A stretch of 64,000 bases of DNA, taken from assembly GCA_033807775.1 (NCBI GenBank), contig CM066327.1, positions 74,530,795 through 74,594,794 on the forward strand, in the 5' to 3' direction. Positions 32,795 through 44,380 of the stretch are shown here, piece by piece. Positions within the stretch are counted from its first letter, which is position 1; every line of letters begins with the position of its first letter. The notes beneath the pieces are model-generated. The model was not told the origin of the DNA. It was given only the letters and a program-made list of their open reading frames with translations, and did no database searches. Made by a program: the position numbers and the translations under genes. The DNA is from Saussurea involucrata. Lineage: Eukaryota > Streptophyta > Magnoliopsida > Asterales > Asteraceae.

Positions 32795-33770
32795 CGAGAA
32801 TGATATATATTAAAAAGAATAAAAGAATAATTTTAGGCCAACCATTTTACTAAATAATACCTTAAATAAAACTTTCTTAATAATCACCCAAAAGGGCATC
32901 ATAGTCATTTGTTATATAGATTATATATAGAAACTAATTTATTTTTATATAGATTATGTAATAAATTTAATTAAGATATTTATTCATTTTTTTATAATTT
33001 TGTATTTTAAGCATGATTATTTATTTATTTATTATTTTTTACAATATTAAAATAAGTGTGATTTAGTTTTTCATTTTAGATATTTATTTTTATTGGATTA
33101 GGTTATTTAATAATTTTTTACAATTTCGTCAAAAATCACTTGTGATATTCACAATTAATTCATGGTGAATCACATTTGATATTCACAATTAATTTTAAAT
33201 CACATGTGATTTGAATAACAGTTCAAAAAAAAATTAATTCATTATCAATCACAAGTGATTTTGATGAAAAATTATGAATTATGTTTTGAATCACATGTGA
33301 TTTTATAAATTTTAAATGTATTTTGCTACACACCATATATGATTATGTTTTTATTATTTTTCTTTTTTAATATTAAAGTTGAATCATTGTTTTCATATTT
33401 AAAATCACATATGATTAGTAAAACATTTTTAAAAAATAATAATTCACGAATCACAATTGATTTTACGTATTACTTTAAATTAAAAGAATTATTTATTTAT
33501 AAAGAAAATTAAATATGCTTATTTTAAGTGAAATAAATATAAAATATTTTATTAAATAAAAAATTATATCATATTAAATTCACAAATATGGTAAATATAA
33601 GTTATTTAATAAATGCCTAAAATAACTTTTGTATGACTAAATTACATTTATATCCTTATATTTAGTTATTTTTAGAATTAATTAATTAATGTATTATTTA
33701 ATGAAATGATTGACCTACAATTATTCTCTTATTCTTTTAAATAGATAACATTCTTCTTTGATCATTCCTC
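32795..33770. mobile_element. Foldback MITE with inverted arms of about 80 bp
   Basis: The left arm, beginning GAATGATATATATTAAAAAG and continuing through AATAATTTTAGGCC, is mirrored by the right arm ending near 33770 (GGCC/GACCTACAATTATTCTC, then TTTAAATAGATAACATTC). The core is AT-rich and carries a cluster of ATCACATGTGAT-like palindromes. Confidence 0.6.
33135..33470. repeat. Cluster of seven ATCACNNGTGAT-like palindromes
   Basis: Variants of AATCACATGTGATT occur near 33137, 33170, 33197, 33245, 33287, 33402 and 33455 inside the foldback element. Each is palindromic or nearly so. Confidence 0.7.
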
Positions 33771-34412
33771 TATGTATGTATGTATATATTACATACATAT
33801 ATGAATGGATGGAAGATCAAAGGAGAACATATATGAATGGATGAAAGATCAAAGGAGAAGGTGGGTGCTGTCAATGGTTCAAGGAAGAAAGAGTAGGTTT
33901 GAAAAAGTCAATGGTTATCTTCTATTTGAAAAACTCTTTTGGTTATTAATTATTTTTTAAAACCTTGAATTTTAATAGATTTTAAAATTATATAACATGA
34001 GAATATTTGTTACAAAGTAAATAATAATACTTTGTGGGTAGTTCAACTAGTAATATAATTTAGGTTTGTAGGGATTATTTTTAAAAGATCACTGATTTGA
34101 GTATTGCATGACCATTAAGTTTTGTTGTGATTATCTTATTGAATTCATATAATTGTGTTTCATGAAGTCTTTTTATTTTAAAAATTATTTAAATTGATAA
34201 TATTTATTGTTAAGAATAAACCATTCAGACAGTTATGTTAATCAGTGCTAAATACACAATGAGGGTAAAATGGTCATTTCTGATATTTAGATCGTTTATT
34301 TAGCACAACAAACAAACAACAAGATATCATAATCCAAACAGACAGATAAATCCAGACAGACATCTATATTCATACAGGATGTTAATGAAAAACCAACCAA
34401 ACGGCCCCTTAC

Positions 34413-34630
34413 AAAACTTGAGATTACCATTAAAACCCATCAAATCCAAGTCTTTTTGAAAAGGTTAAGGGGGAGAACGAGATACCCATCAAACCTACTA
34501 AATATGGGATACGTGCTCTAGTTGAGGGTATTATATAAATGTGTATAATATTAATTAGTGTCAAATATTTTTAATAAAAAAGACCAACATATCTTCGACA
34601 TAACAAATATTTTAATAAGATTTTAGAGTA
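34413..34630. other. Short intergenic stretch between two hAT-like MITEs
   Basis: AT-rich sequence after the right end of the possible hAT element (34412) and before the GGCCGTTTACC element. No gene, RNA gene or repeat recognised. Confidence 0.5.
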
Positions 34631-34915
34631 AGAGGCCGTTTACCTAATTACTTACTCGGTAAGTGTTTATCAGTAAAATTCGACACTATCACTTACTTAC
34701 TGGGTAAGATTTTAGTCCACCAAAATGGCATTGTATTCAACAATTTACCCGCTAAGCGCTAACCGTGGTAAGAGTTGTCACACTCGCTTACCGTGTAAGA
34801 CTATCGGTCTTTGCCTTCGAGCTTATCGGGTAAGATTCTTTTTGCCATATTCATCCGGTAAGATAATGTGACTTGATAAGCACTTATCGGGATAAGCGTT
34901 TGGTAAACGGCTCAT
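34631..34915. mobile_element. hAT-type MITE (GGCCGTTTACC ends)
   Basis: GGCCGTTTACC at 34634-34644 is inverted as GGTAAACGGCT at 34902-34912. Inside are many TTACC/GGTAAG and CTTATC/GATAAG repeats that pair with each other. Confidence 0.6.
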
Positions 34916-35139
34916 AAGATACTCAATTTGTAACGAAATGAAACCATAAGAACCTAATATTTTAGGGTTTAGGGACTTTTCCCGTAACCATCATGAAACC
35001 ACAAGGACAACATTTGTAATTTGTTTTTTTTTGTTGTCGTTTTTATTTGATTTCTATTCTATATTCTTAACTATCCGAAGGCTAAAATAATAAATTTTCT
35101 ATTCAAAATATTTATCAAATATTAATTTTAATTTAATGT
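34916..35139. other. Short AT-rich stretch between a MITE and the large palindrome
   Basis: AT-rich non-coding sequence, including a T-rich run near 35023-35060. No gene or recognisable repeat. Confidence 0.5.
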
Positions 35140-36600
35140 TGAGTATTACACTGGTGGTCATTATAGTTTGCTCAAATTTTGGATTTAGTCCCTATAACAA
35201 ACTATCTACACTGATAGTCCTTAATTTTCATTTTTCTTAACATACATGGTCCCTCTACTTAACAAAGTTAGTTAGCAACTCTTATGAAGGACTAATTTGT
35301 TTTTGAAGAAATTATAAGGACCAACATTTTAATATGCTTTATAATTTAATGTAATTCACGAATTTTTTAAGTTTCTATTCCAAAAAATGTTTTATATATC
35401 TAATCACAAATCAATTTTTTTAACATAAAGTATATATCCAATAAAAACCTTTTATACTTATTTAAAAAACAATTAAATTCACAAAATAAGTAGCTTTAAA
35501 AATCTGAAGTTTAAAAACTCAAAGAAAATTAAGATAAATTCACATATTTTTTCGGTTGAGAATTGAAATATATGAGCAAACTATTGAAAATTAAATTCGA
35601 TTGATGTGAGATTATTAATATACAAATGATAAAATAACAACAAAATAAAAATTATAAATTAAGATTAAAAACACTGATTATTCAAACAACTAAAAAAAAC
35701 TATTACTACAACAAAATTAAGTTTATATGACGCAAAAATGTATTAAGTGTCTTAAAACCTGTCATAGAAACTTTTTAGATAGTGTCCTATAAACAGTTAA
35801 TCTGACGCTTTGTATTATAAATGTCTTAAAAACTTGTTAAGACGTCCAAAAGTGTCTTATAAACTTATTGCAACATCTTTAGATATGACGCTTTATTTTT
35901 TGCTTCTATAAGTTAAATATAAAGTGGTTTATTAGGACACTTAATTTTTTTGGCGTCATATAAACCTAATCTTGTTGAGTAAAACTTTTTCTTAATTGTT
36001 TGAATAATTAGTGTTTTTTAGTTTTAGTTTATAGTTTTAGTTTATTGTTATTTTAATTATTTATAGTTTGACTAAATATTAATAATCTCGTATTACCCAA
36101 ATTTAATTTTCAATATTTTGTTTGCATATTTTAATTTTTAACTCAAAAGATGTGTGAATTTATTTTAATTTCCTTTGTTTTTTTATTTGAGATTTTTTAA
36201 AGCTTTTTTTAAACGAATTTAATAGTTTTTAAATAAATATAAATTTTTTTATTTTATTTCTTTCTTATGTTTAAAAAATATTGATTTGTGATTGGCTATT
36301 AAACTTTTTGTTTAATTAAAACATCAAAAATCGTGAATCACTTTGTTTAACAAAAACTTTCAACAAAAATCATGAACCACATTTAATTATACAGTATTAC
36401 ACGTTTGGTCCTTACAGTTTGTTAAAAAACAAATTAACTTTTATAACAGTTGCTAACTAACGTTATTAAGTGAAGGAACCGTGAGTGTTATCAAAATAAA
36501 AGGTTAAAGACCAACCAGTGTAGATAATTTATTTTAGGGATCAAGTACTACATTTGAACAAACCACAAGAACCACGAATGTAATTCACTATTTAATGTTT
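35140..36600. repeat. Imperfect palindrome of about 1.45 kb (large foldback)
   Basis: The left arm (about 35147-35700) and right arm (about 35985-36590) are inverted copies along their length. Paired landmarks are TATAGTTTGCTCAAAT with its inverse near 36550-36575, TATCTACACTGATAG with its inverse near 36515-36530, GTTAGTTAGCAACT with its inverse at about 36450-36465, and GATTATTCAAACAA with its inverse near 35996-36010. The centre is occupied by a smaller inverted-repeat element. No gene is inside. Confidence 0.75.
35703..35982. mobile_element. CACTA-type MITE at the centre of the palindrome
   Basis: TTACTACAACAAAATTAAG then TTTATATGACGC on the left is mirrored by GGCGTCATATAAACC then TCTTGTTGAGTAA on the right. 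CACTACAACAAA-like ends and internal AAGTGTC/GACACTT repeats are usual for CACTA-derived MITEs. Confidence 0.65.
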
Positions 36601-36950
36601 AATGTAAACATATTTTCTTGATTGAGACGAAATATGTAATCAAGATAAAGTCTCTTGATGTCATTACCTTTTATTTTGATCATAAAAATTTCTAATAATT
36701 TATTATCATTTAAGTCAAACAAGATGATAATAAACTTGGATCTCATTATTTAATTCACCAAATAGAATGACTAGATTTTGGATTTGGCCCCTATATTTGT
36801 TATTTTCGATGAAAGTGGCCATAACATTAATTTATTACATATTCGTCTCCTTAATTTGCAAAATCAAACATACTTCGTTTATGCCATTAACATCACTTAG
36901 TTATTTTCGGTGCCCTTTTCTCTTTCCCTCATCTTCACCGTCACCATGAC

Positions 36951-37472
36951 TAGGGGTGTTCGCGGTCTGGTTTGGTCGGTTTAATCCCTCAGACCACAAA
37001 CCAAACCGCAAGTGACGGTTTATTAAATTTTTAAACCGAGCGGTCTGACATCAAAAGCCTAGAACGGTCAAACCGGACCGCGATTTAGGCGGTTTGCTCC
37101 GACCGGTTTAAGCGGTTTAGGCCTTTTATGCTCTTTAAAGTTTAAACTTAAAAAAAACATATATATTTTTGAATTTTAGACTAAAAAAAGTAAACAAAGA
37201 CCGAGTCCATTTGAATTAAACAAAATCCACAAAGAAGTTAACTCCACAAAAAAGTAAACAAAATATCCCAACAGAACATTAAAAAAATGATATATATAGA
37301 TGTATTTGGCGGTCGGTTTGGTCCAAACCACCCAAAAAAATCTCCAGCCCGCAGACCGGACCAGACCGCCCGACTTGGAAAAACTTCAAACCAGACCGGA
37401 CCGCCAAAAACGGTCTGGTCTGACTTGGTCCGACCGGTTTGAACTGTCCAACGGTTTTTTTAAACACCCCTA
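36951..37472. mobile_element. hAT-type MITE with 8-bp target duplication
   Basis: Ends are TAGGGGTGTT and AACACCCCTA, flanked by ACCATGAC (36943-36950) and ACCACGAC (37473-37480), an 8-bp duplication with one change. The interior is unusually rich in GGTCTGGTTTGGTCGG and ACCGGTTTAA motifs in both orientations. Confidence 0.85.
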
Positions 37473-37806
37473 ACCACGACCCCATCGTTCCACCTCAATC
37501 TTCCTTCTCCCATTGCTGCAATTTCGACGGCCCTCCTCTCCAATGAACCCCCCCCCCCTCTCACCCCACATCCATCTTCTCTTTGTGTCTTCCTCCCATC
37601 TTTTGATTTTGCTCTTGCATCCCCCTTCTTCCTTTATCTATTTTCAGGTTTTATGCACCTAAAAACTAATAATTTCTTGTACCAAATTGGATTACATATA
37701 GTTTAGTTTTTGGTTTTGGTTTTGTGGTTGAGTTTCAAAGATGATTTTGAGTTTTACACCATAACCTATACTAAACATTGAGAGGGGATACTTTTTCTAT
37801 TTATAC

Positions 37807-38513
37807 TAGAGATGGTAACGGGGTCTGGAATATTATGGATCACAATCCCCATCCCCATTCTTGCTCCCCACTCACCATCCCTATCGAAAAACAATATTCC
37901 TTCCCCATCCCCATCCCCAACAGGGACGGGGATCCCCACCGGGTAATCGAGGATTATTCCTCGTGTACAATTTGTTTTATATATCATATTTATTAATATC
38001 AATTTCACGTTTAAAAAATGTATTGTTTTAAAACTTTGATCCACTAAACTTTAATTACGGGTGGTTTAAAAATAAATATATTAATTACAATGCTTAATAA
38101 TCGATATTTTATACATCAACTTTGTTATATCACTAAAAGTTTATATGAACATTCACACCAATACTATAATATGATAACATCATCTAAAAGTTTTCTCATA
38201 ATCTTATATTGATTATATTAATGTCTTATATATACTTCTTGGGTTTATCATTTTCATTATGTTATGCAAACACACACACACACACACACAAATATATATA
38301 TATATATATATATACACACTATATATAAAACTTAGTATCAAATATTCGGATTGGGGTCAGGTTTGAGGGGTATCCCCATCCCCGATTAACAAAATTAGGG
38401 ATTCAACATTCTCGTCCCCATCCCCGGTCAACTCGAGGATTCCCGAGTCAAATTGGGTTCGGGTATTAGGTATCAGGTTCCTTGTCGGGGACGAGTTTTT
38501 TTTGCCATCCCTA
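37807..38513. mobile_element. hAT-type non-autonomous element with perfect 8-bp target duplication
   Basis: TAGAGATGGTAACGGGG on the left pairs with CGGGGACGAG...TTTGCCATCCCTA on the right. ATTTATAC occurs immediately outside both ends (37799-37806 and 38514-38521). The interior has CCCCATCCCC tracts on one side, their complements on the other, and a CA/TA microsatellite at about 38270-38320. There is no coding region. Confidence 0.9.
38270..38325. repeat. (CA)n-(TA)n microsatellite
   Basis: About 10 CA units, a short spacer, then about 10 TA units, inside the hAT-type element. Confidence 0.95.
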
Positions 38514-39179
38514 ATTTATACTTGTTCATTAGGAACCTTGCCCTAAGTTAGCTAGTTTCATCTATTCATTATTTGTGGTTTTGTTGGTCTTCTTTCGGGT
38601 TGGGTTTGGCTTGAGGTTCAGTTCGCTAAAGGTTACATGGTTAATAGAGGAACAAGGAGTGGTGGGTTGCGGTGGGGAGAAGTGACTGTGATGATATCCG
38701 AGGTGGTAATTAAATGGTTGACGATAGTGAAGTCAGTGAAAGATTTCACCGGTATGGTTGGTATTAATGAAAAATTCCAATTAAGAAGACATCTATGTAA
38801 TACAGAGCCTATTGATGTTCGATGGTTAGTATGCATATTATATCCGGTTGGGGGCATGACCAACGCTGGGGCGGGACGTTAATAAAGAAAAAAAGGGTTG
38901 TGCAGGGGTTGATTATAATATATAATATGTATCTTTTTAATAGAAAGTTAATAAAATAAGTATAATGACCAAATTACCCTATATTAAATTGAGGTTAACA
39001 GAAAAATAACTCATGTTAATGGAAAGAATGAAATTTGTTAGATTTTACAAACAAGAAGGACAAATTTATAAAAAAATAAAAACAATGGATGATTTTTGTT
39101 GTAAATGGGAAACTTCATAAACCAAAACCAAAATTTACTATAAAAAGAAATGGAATTACCCACAATTTTTTTTTGCCAT

Positions 39180-40714
39180 TAACATCGAGAGCACGCTCCT
39201 CGCACGTGCCACATTTCAAAATTATTCATCAACAAAATACGAAAAGAAGACTAGGGTTTTAGAAGAGACAGGTCGGCGATCTCGGGCAGTTCGGTCAGCT
39301 GCCCGTTTTGCAAATTTTCTCTTTCCCCTTCATCCCTCCCGCTTCCTTCCTTCATTCGAAATATATACACCCCCAAATACCTTCTAAACTACACACTTGT
39401 TCTCTCTCTTTCTCTCTCTAAATTTACACTTTCATTCGGCTCCCGTGAGCCACTTGAAACTTCTCCGGCCACCATCGGATTTCCCCCTGAATTTAAGGTA
39501 TAATTTGTTCGTTATTTTTCTAATTGGCTGTTTTAGGGTTTATTCGATTCTTAGGTTTTGAACAGCAGATCTAAGTTTAGGTTATCTAAGGGTTTTGGTG
39601 TTTTCAAAATCTATGTTTGTCGATTGGATTTGTCTCTGTTAGGGTTTATTCGTATGTAGAGTTTGTTAGTTGTTTAGTGTCTATGCTTTACTTACAGATC
39701 TTAATTTACTTGTTGATTGATGTTATTGCTTCTAGGTTACTGACTTCTTTGCTTAGTAGTTGCTAACGGAGTAGGTGAAGTTCCCAACGGGTTTTGGAGT
39801 AAAAGTATAACCTTCTGTTCATTGTATGTTTTCGATTGCTTAAATTTTTTGTTCATAGGTCATTTATGACGATAGAGTTGGGGGAATGAATTTATACACT
39901 AGTAATTAGTAGTCGAAGATGTGGAACATCTCTTTTGAATTGTGGTGAATAGGTTTTTTTCCATTACTTCGTCATGCAAAAAGAGCATCCAAATATATGT
40001 GACCTTATGGAAGCTTAATAAACAATTATGAAGAATTACACTTTCATCTCATGGTAAAATGTTTGGTTGATTTTGATTAAACAATTTTTGTAATATAATG
40101 AATATGGTACCAGGACGTTTCATAAAAATGGTGACAAATTTATTTAGTGTTTTTCTTCATGTGCACCTATAGATTTTTTTTGAAGTCTCAAATTTTTTGC
40201 TTTGTGAATACTGTGGAAAGTGATATGGAGAAGTAATTGCGAGGAGCCCAAGTAATAATAAAAAAGTGGCATTTTGGATGATTTTTTTATCAAATTGTCA
40301 ATTGTTGCAATCGTTCTACAGTTCCAGAGTTATTTTCAATCTTGAGTTTAAGCATTGTGGTACTGTTTACCACCATATTCTTTTCTGATTGTCACTTGAG
40401 TTATTATGGTTAGTTCATAAGATGCTGTTTGTGATTGTTTGCAAACTTGACAATTATCGCATGTGTTATGTGGAAACTTGGTGTTTATGTCATGATGTTA
40501 TATTTGCAATGATGGTGTTTGATAGAATTTTTAAACATAAACTGCATCTTTCTATTTTAGTTCTATTATGATGTGTTTCGATTTTTTTTTCTCTCAACTG
40601 TGTTTTTGGCTCATCTTATTATTTGGAAAAGAAATTCTGGAATAATGCTTAAAGATTTCTGCCAAATATGATAAATAATTGATTGTAATTCTTGTATTTT
40701 TTGAATAGGAAAAA
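39180..40714 (+). promoter_or_regulatory. Promoter, 5' UTR and leader intron of the importin-beta gene
   Basis: A weak TATA-like AAATATATACACC at about 39358 and a CT-rich initiator region (39400-39420) precede the UTR exon, which ends at 39497 with AAG before a GTATAA donor. The intron spans 39498-40708 (TTTTTTGAATAG acceptor) and the ATG lies 7 bp into the next exon. 5' UTR introns are frequent in plant housekeeping genes and often raise expression. The transcription start is not exactly placed. Nothing else is seen in the intron. Confidence 0.7.
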
Positions 40715-43700
40715 ATGGCTGTGGAGATCACGGAATTTCTATTATCTGCTCAATCACCAGATGCAAAGGTTCGAACCGAGGCAGAGAGTAGACTTCAGCA
40801 GTTCCAAGAGCAAAACCTTCCTGGATTTCTTCTGTCTTTATCACTTGAACTCTCCAATGATGGTAAACCTCTGGAGTCTCGTAGATTGGCTGGTATTGTG
40901 CTCAAGAACTCTTTGGATGCTAAGGATGCTACTACAAAAGAACATTTAGTTCAACGGTGGGTGTCAAATGATGTTGCATTCAGATCCCAAATCAAAGGCT
41001 TGCTTTTGAATACTCTTGGTTCATCTGTGTCTGAGGCAGGGCACACTGCTGCCCAAGTAATTGCCAAAATTGCTTCAATAGAAATTCCAAGAAAAGAATG
41101 GCCTGAACTCATTAGTTCGTTGCTTGGAAACATGACTCAACAAGATAGGCCAGCATCATTGAAGCAATCAACTTTGGAGGCACTTGGGTATGTATGTGAG
41201 GAGATATCTCACAATGATCTTGTCCAAGACGAGGTCAACTCTGTCCTCACTGCCGTAGTCCAAGGCATGAATGTTACTGAACATAGTTCTGTACGTCTTG
41301 CAGCATCTACAGCACTATACAATGCTCTTGATTTTGCACAAACCAATTTTGAAAACGAGATGGAGAGGAACTACATAATGAAAGTTGTTTGTGAAACTGC
41401 CATGGCCAAAGAAGCAGAAATCAGACAAGCTGCTTTTGAATGTCTTGTTTCAATAGCATCAACATATTATGACGTGTTGGAGCCTTATATGCAGACCCTT
41501 TTTGAACTAACTGCAAATGCCGTTAAAGGAGATGAGGAAAGTGTTGCTCTTCAAGCAATTGAATTCTGGAGTTCTATCTGTGATGAAGAGATTGAGCTTC
41601 AAGACTTTGATGGTGGTGAGAGTGGGGATTCATACCCTCATTCACGTTTCATTGAGAAGGCTCTATCGTTGTTGGTTCCCATGTTGCTTGAAACTTTATT
41701 GAAGCAGGATGAAGATCAAGACCAAGAAGATGGTATTTGGAATCTCTCCATGGCAGGAGGAACGTGCCTTGGTCTTGTTGCCAGAACTGTTGGGGATGCG
41801 ATAGTCCCATTAGTAATGCCTTTTGTCCAGGATAACATATCAAAGCCAGATTGGCGATCTCGTGAGGCAGCTACATATGCATTTGGATCGATTCTTGAAG
41901 GCCCAAGTGTTGAGAAGCTCTCCCCAATGGTCCTCTCTGCATTAGACTTTCTGCTTAATGCTATGGGTGATCAAAACAGCCATGTGAAAGACACCACTGC
42001 ATGGACTCTCAGCCGTATTTTTGAGTTATTACACAGTCCTGCCACTGGATTTTCCGTTATTGCCCCTGCTAACCTTCAACGAATTGTGGGGGTCCTTTTA
42101 GAAAGTATCAAGGATTCTCCCCATGTTGCAGAGAAGGTCTGTGGGGCTATTTATTATCTTGCTCAGGGATATGAGGGTTTTGAAACTGGCTCCTCTGTTC
42201 TCTCACCATATCTTGCAGATGTCATAACTTCTCTTATTGCAACTGCTGAACGAACAGATGTCAACGATTCAAAGTTGAGGTCAGCTGCATATGAAACCTT
42301 GAATGAGGTTGTGAGGTGCTCCAACCTTGCTGAAACATCTCAAATAATAACACAACTTCTACCTGTTATCATGACCAAGCTGGGACAGACAATTGAGCTT
42401 CAAATTCTGTCATCAGATGATAGAGAAAAGCAAGGAGATCTACAAGCTTTGCTTTGTGGTGTCTTGCAAGTTATTATTCAGAAACTTAGCGGTTCTGATG
42501 AAACTAAGCCCGTTGTATTTCAAGCTGCAGACCAGATTATGGTGTTATTCCTCAAGGTGTTTGCTTGCCGTAGCTCAACAGTACATGAAGAAGCAATGCT
42601 TGCCATTGGTGCCCTTGCTTATGCCACTGGACCAGAATTTGGGAAATATATGCCTGAGTTCTACAAATATTTGGAAATGGGTCTCCAGAATTTCGAGGAA
42701 TACCAGGTTTGCTCCATCTCTGTTGGGGTGGTTGGTGATATATGCCGTGCTTTGGATGACAAGATGTTACCTTATTGTGATAATATCATGACACTGCTCC
42801 TTAAGGATCTATCGAGTGGTGATCTACACCGCTCTGTGAAGCCTCCGATTTTTTCATGCTTTGGTGATGTGGCACTTGCTATTGGGGAACACTTTGAGAA
42901 GTATGTTCCTTATGCTATGCCAATGATGCAAGGAGCTGCTGAAGTGTGTGCTCAGATAGACATCAATGACGAAGAGATGGTGGAATATGGCAATCAGCTC
43001 AAGCGAAGTATATTTGAGGCTTACTCGGGTATCTTACAAGGATTTAAGAATTCCAAGGCTGAGCTGATGTTGCCTCATGCTCCACACCTCTTGAAGTTCA
43101 TAGAAGTGTCTGTTAAGGATGCCCACAGGTATGGATATATCTTTTCGTGTCTTTGCTCTTTCTTTACTTATGATTTTTCTCCAGTTGCTATGTGCTCTTT
43201 AACCAATGGTGTGCTATTTATTTTACAAGTACTGTTAAATATAGTTTTTTCATGTTTGTTTTCTGACCAAAATACATTTACAAGAGCATCATGTTTTACC
43301 CTTGCAATTGTTTCTTATTTACATATTTCAATGCACATCATGTTGTTTTGTCATTTTCTTATTTAAATAGCACAGGCTTGAAACTTTTTTCTGAAGTAAT
43401 TTCTATTATATGAATACATATAAATTATTAAAAAGATAAGAATGCAAGTTTTATACAATGAAATTGTTCTTGTATAAATCCTTGGAATGTTATGTGTAAC
43501 TAGCCACACATGGGTATTGATCATGGATGTGCTTTTTTGGAACGAAAACTATTTCCATCAGCATCTTTGGGTTTGTAAATCATTGTTTTACACACTTGGA
43601 GATGATTTGAAAGACACCCTTTTGATGTATATGTATGTATTAAATGTATTTATGCTTATGTGTTTTTTTTGAAATGGGGGTAATGATGTAGGGATGAGAG

Positions 43701-43896
43701 TGTGGTGAGAGCAGCGGTAGCAGTGCTGGGAGATCTTGCAGACGCACTTGGATCAAATGTGAAGACACTATTCAAAGATTTGGCGTTTTGTAGCGAATTA
43801 CTAGGAGAATGCCTTCAATCTGAAGACGAACAGCTCAAGGAGACGGCGACTTGGACTCAAGGGATGATCGGCCGTGTATTTTCGGTATGCGGGTAA
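40715..43896 (+). CDS. KPNB1: Importin subunit beta-1 (karyopherin beta), nuclear import receptor
   Basis: Two coding exons, 40715-43128 and 43692-43896, give 872 residues, close to the roughly 870 of plant importin beta-1. The donor at 43129 (CACAG/GTATGG) and acceptor at 43691 (GATGTAG/GG) keep the frame. Without splicing the frame runs 237 bases into the intron before a stop. An importin-N domain (residues about 23-100, with the RLAGIVLKN motif) is followed by tandem HEAT repeats. The acidic loop DEDQDQEDGIWN at residues about 331-342 contacts the IBB domain of importin alpha. In plants this protein carries cargo through nuclear pores with importin alpha and Ran-GTP. Arabidopsis KPNB1 also affects ABA responses (literature, not seen here). 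Codons and exon structure look intact, and this is the best-supported functional gene in the window. Confidence 0.96.
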
Positions 43897-44380
43897 TTAT
43901 TGGTTGTTTGTCGTTTATTGAAAAATGCGCTTTTTCATTTACGAATCATGTTTGGGTAAATGCATGCATGGGTGGCTGCTGCTTGTGTCTTTTTTGTAGT
44001 ATGGATGAATCTTGTGTCGGAAATTTGGTTCGAATCTTGGCATTAAGGCCACTATAACAGTGCCTGATCATTTTTATGAAACTCTCTTGGGTTCCTGGAG
44101 TTTATGCTTTGTTGCTTTATTTTGTTTTTGATACAAGTTTCAATATTTTCATTTTAGATTTGTCTTCTGTGGTGGAATGTCATTCATTGTTCACATGGTG
44201 TTGCCTTTGATCTTTGTTAAGGTTTGCTAAAATCAATAATTTGGAAAGAATTATGGTGTGAGTTTGCCTTTCTGGATTGAAATATATCATCTCACTTTTT
44301 GTTAATATAGAACATGAGATTGTGTATAATCAATCCACTTTGATTGGTTGTTACTAAAACCACCTCTATTTGCAAAAGAC
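43897..44380 (+). other. 3' UTR and downstream region of the importin-beta gene
   Basis: T-rich sequence after the stop at 43894-43896, without a gene. Transcript end not identified. Confidence 0.5.

Larger units (their letters stand above)
31670..34412. mobile_element. Possible hAT-type non-autonomous element with later insertions
   Basis: The left end TTAGGGCCTGTTTGTTT (31670-31686) is complementary in style to the right end AACCAAACGGCCCCTTA (34396-34412), the TIR pattern of plant hAT elements. No target duplication is readable. A copia LTR (32190-32692) and a foldback MITE (about 32795-33770) lie inside, which explains most of the length. Confidence 0.35.
36765..39150. mobile_element. 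Foldback element split by two hAT MITEs
   Basis: The left arm (about 36765-36920, with CAAAATCAAACATACTTCG then CCATTAACATCACTTAGTTA) pairs with the right arm (about 38960-39150, with the inverse of CCATTAACATGAGTTATTT and TTTGTAAAATCTAAC). The hAT MITEs at 36951 and 37807 inserted into its interior. The arms resemble those of the 35140 palindrome only in style. Confidence 0.5.

Noticed and set aside
33135..33470. A CRISPR-like array
   Set aside because: Repeats are short palindromes with variable spacing in a plant MITE. No regular repeat-spacer structure.
38637..38882. Frames of 76-81 codons on both strands near 38640-38880
   Set aside because: No recognisable protein. They lie in the interior of a foldback element.
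43129..43366. Importin-beta ending at the stop at 43364-43366 without splicing
   Set aside because: Sequence after 43128 is intron-like and unrelated to importin; the exon at 43692 supplies the expected C-terminus.
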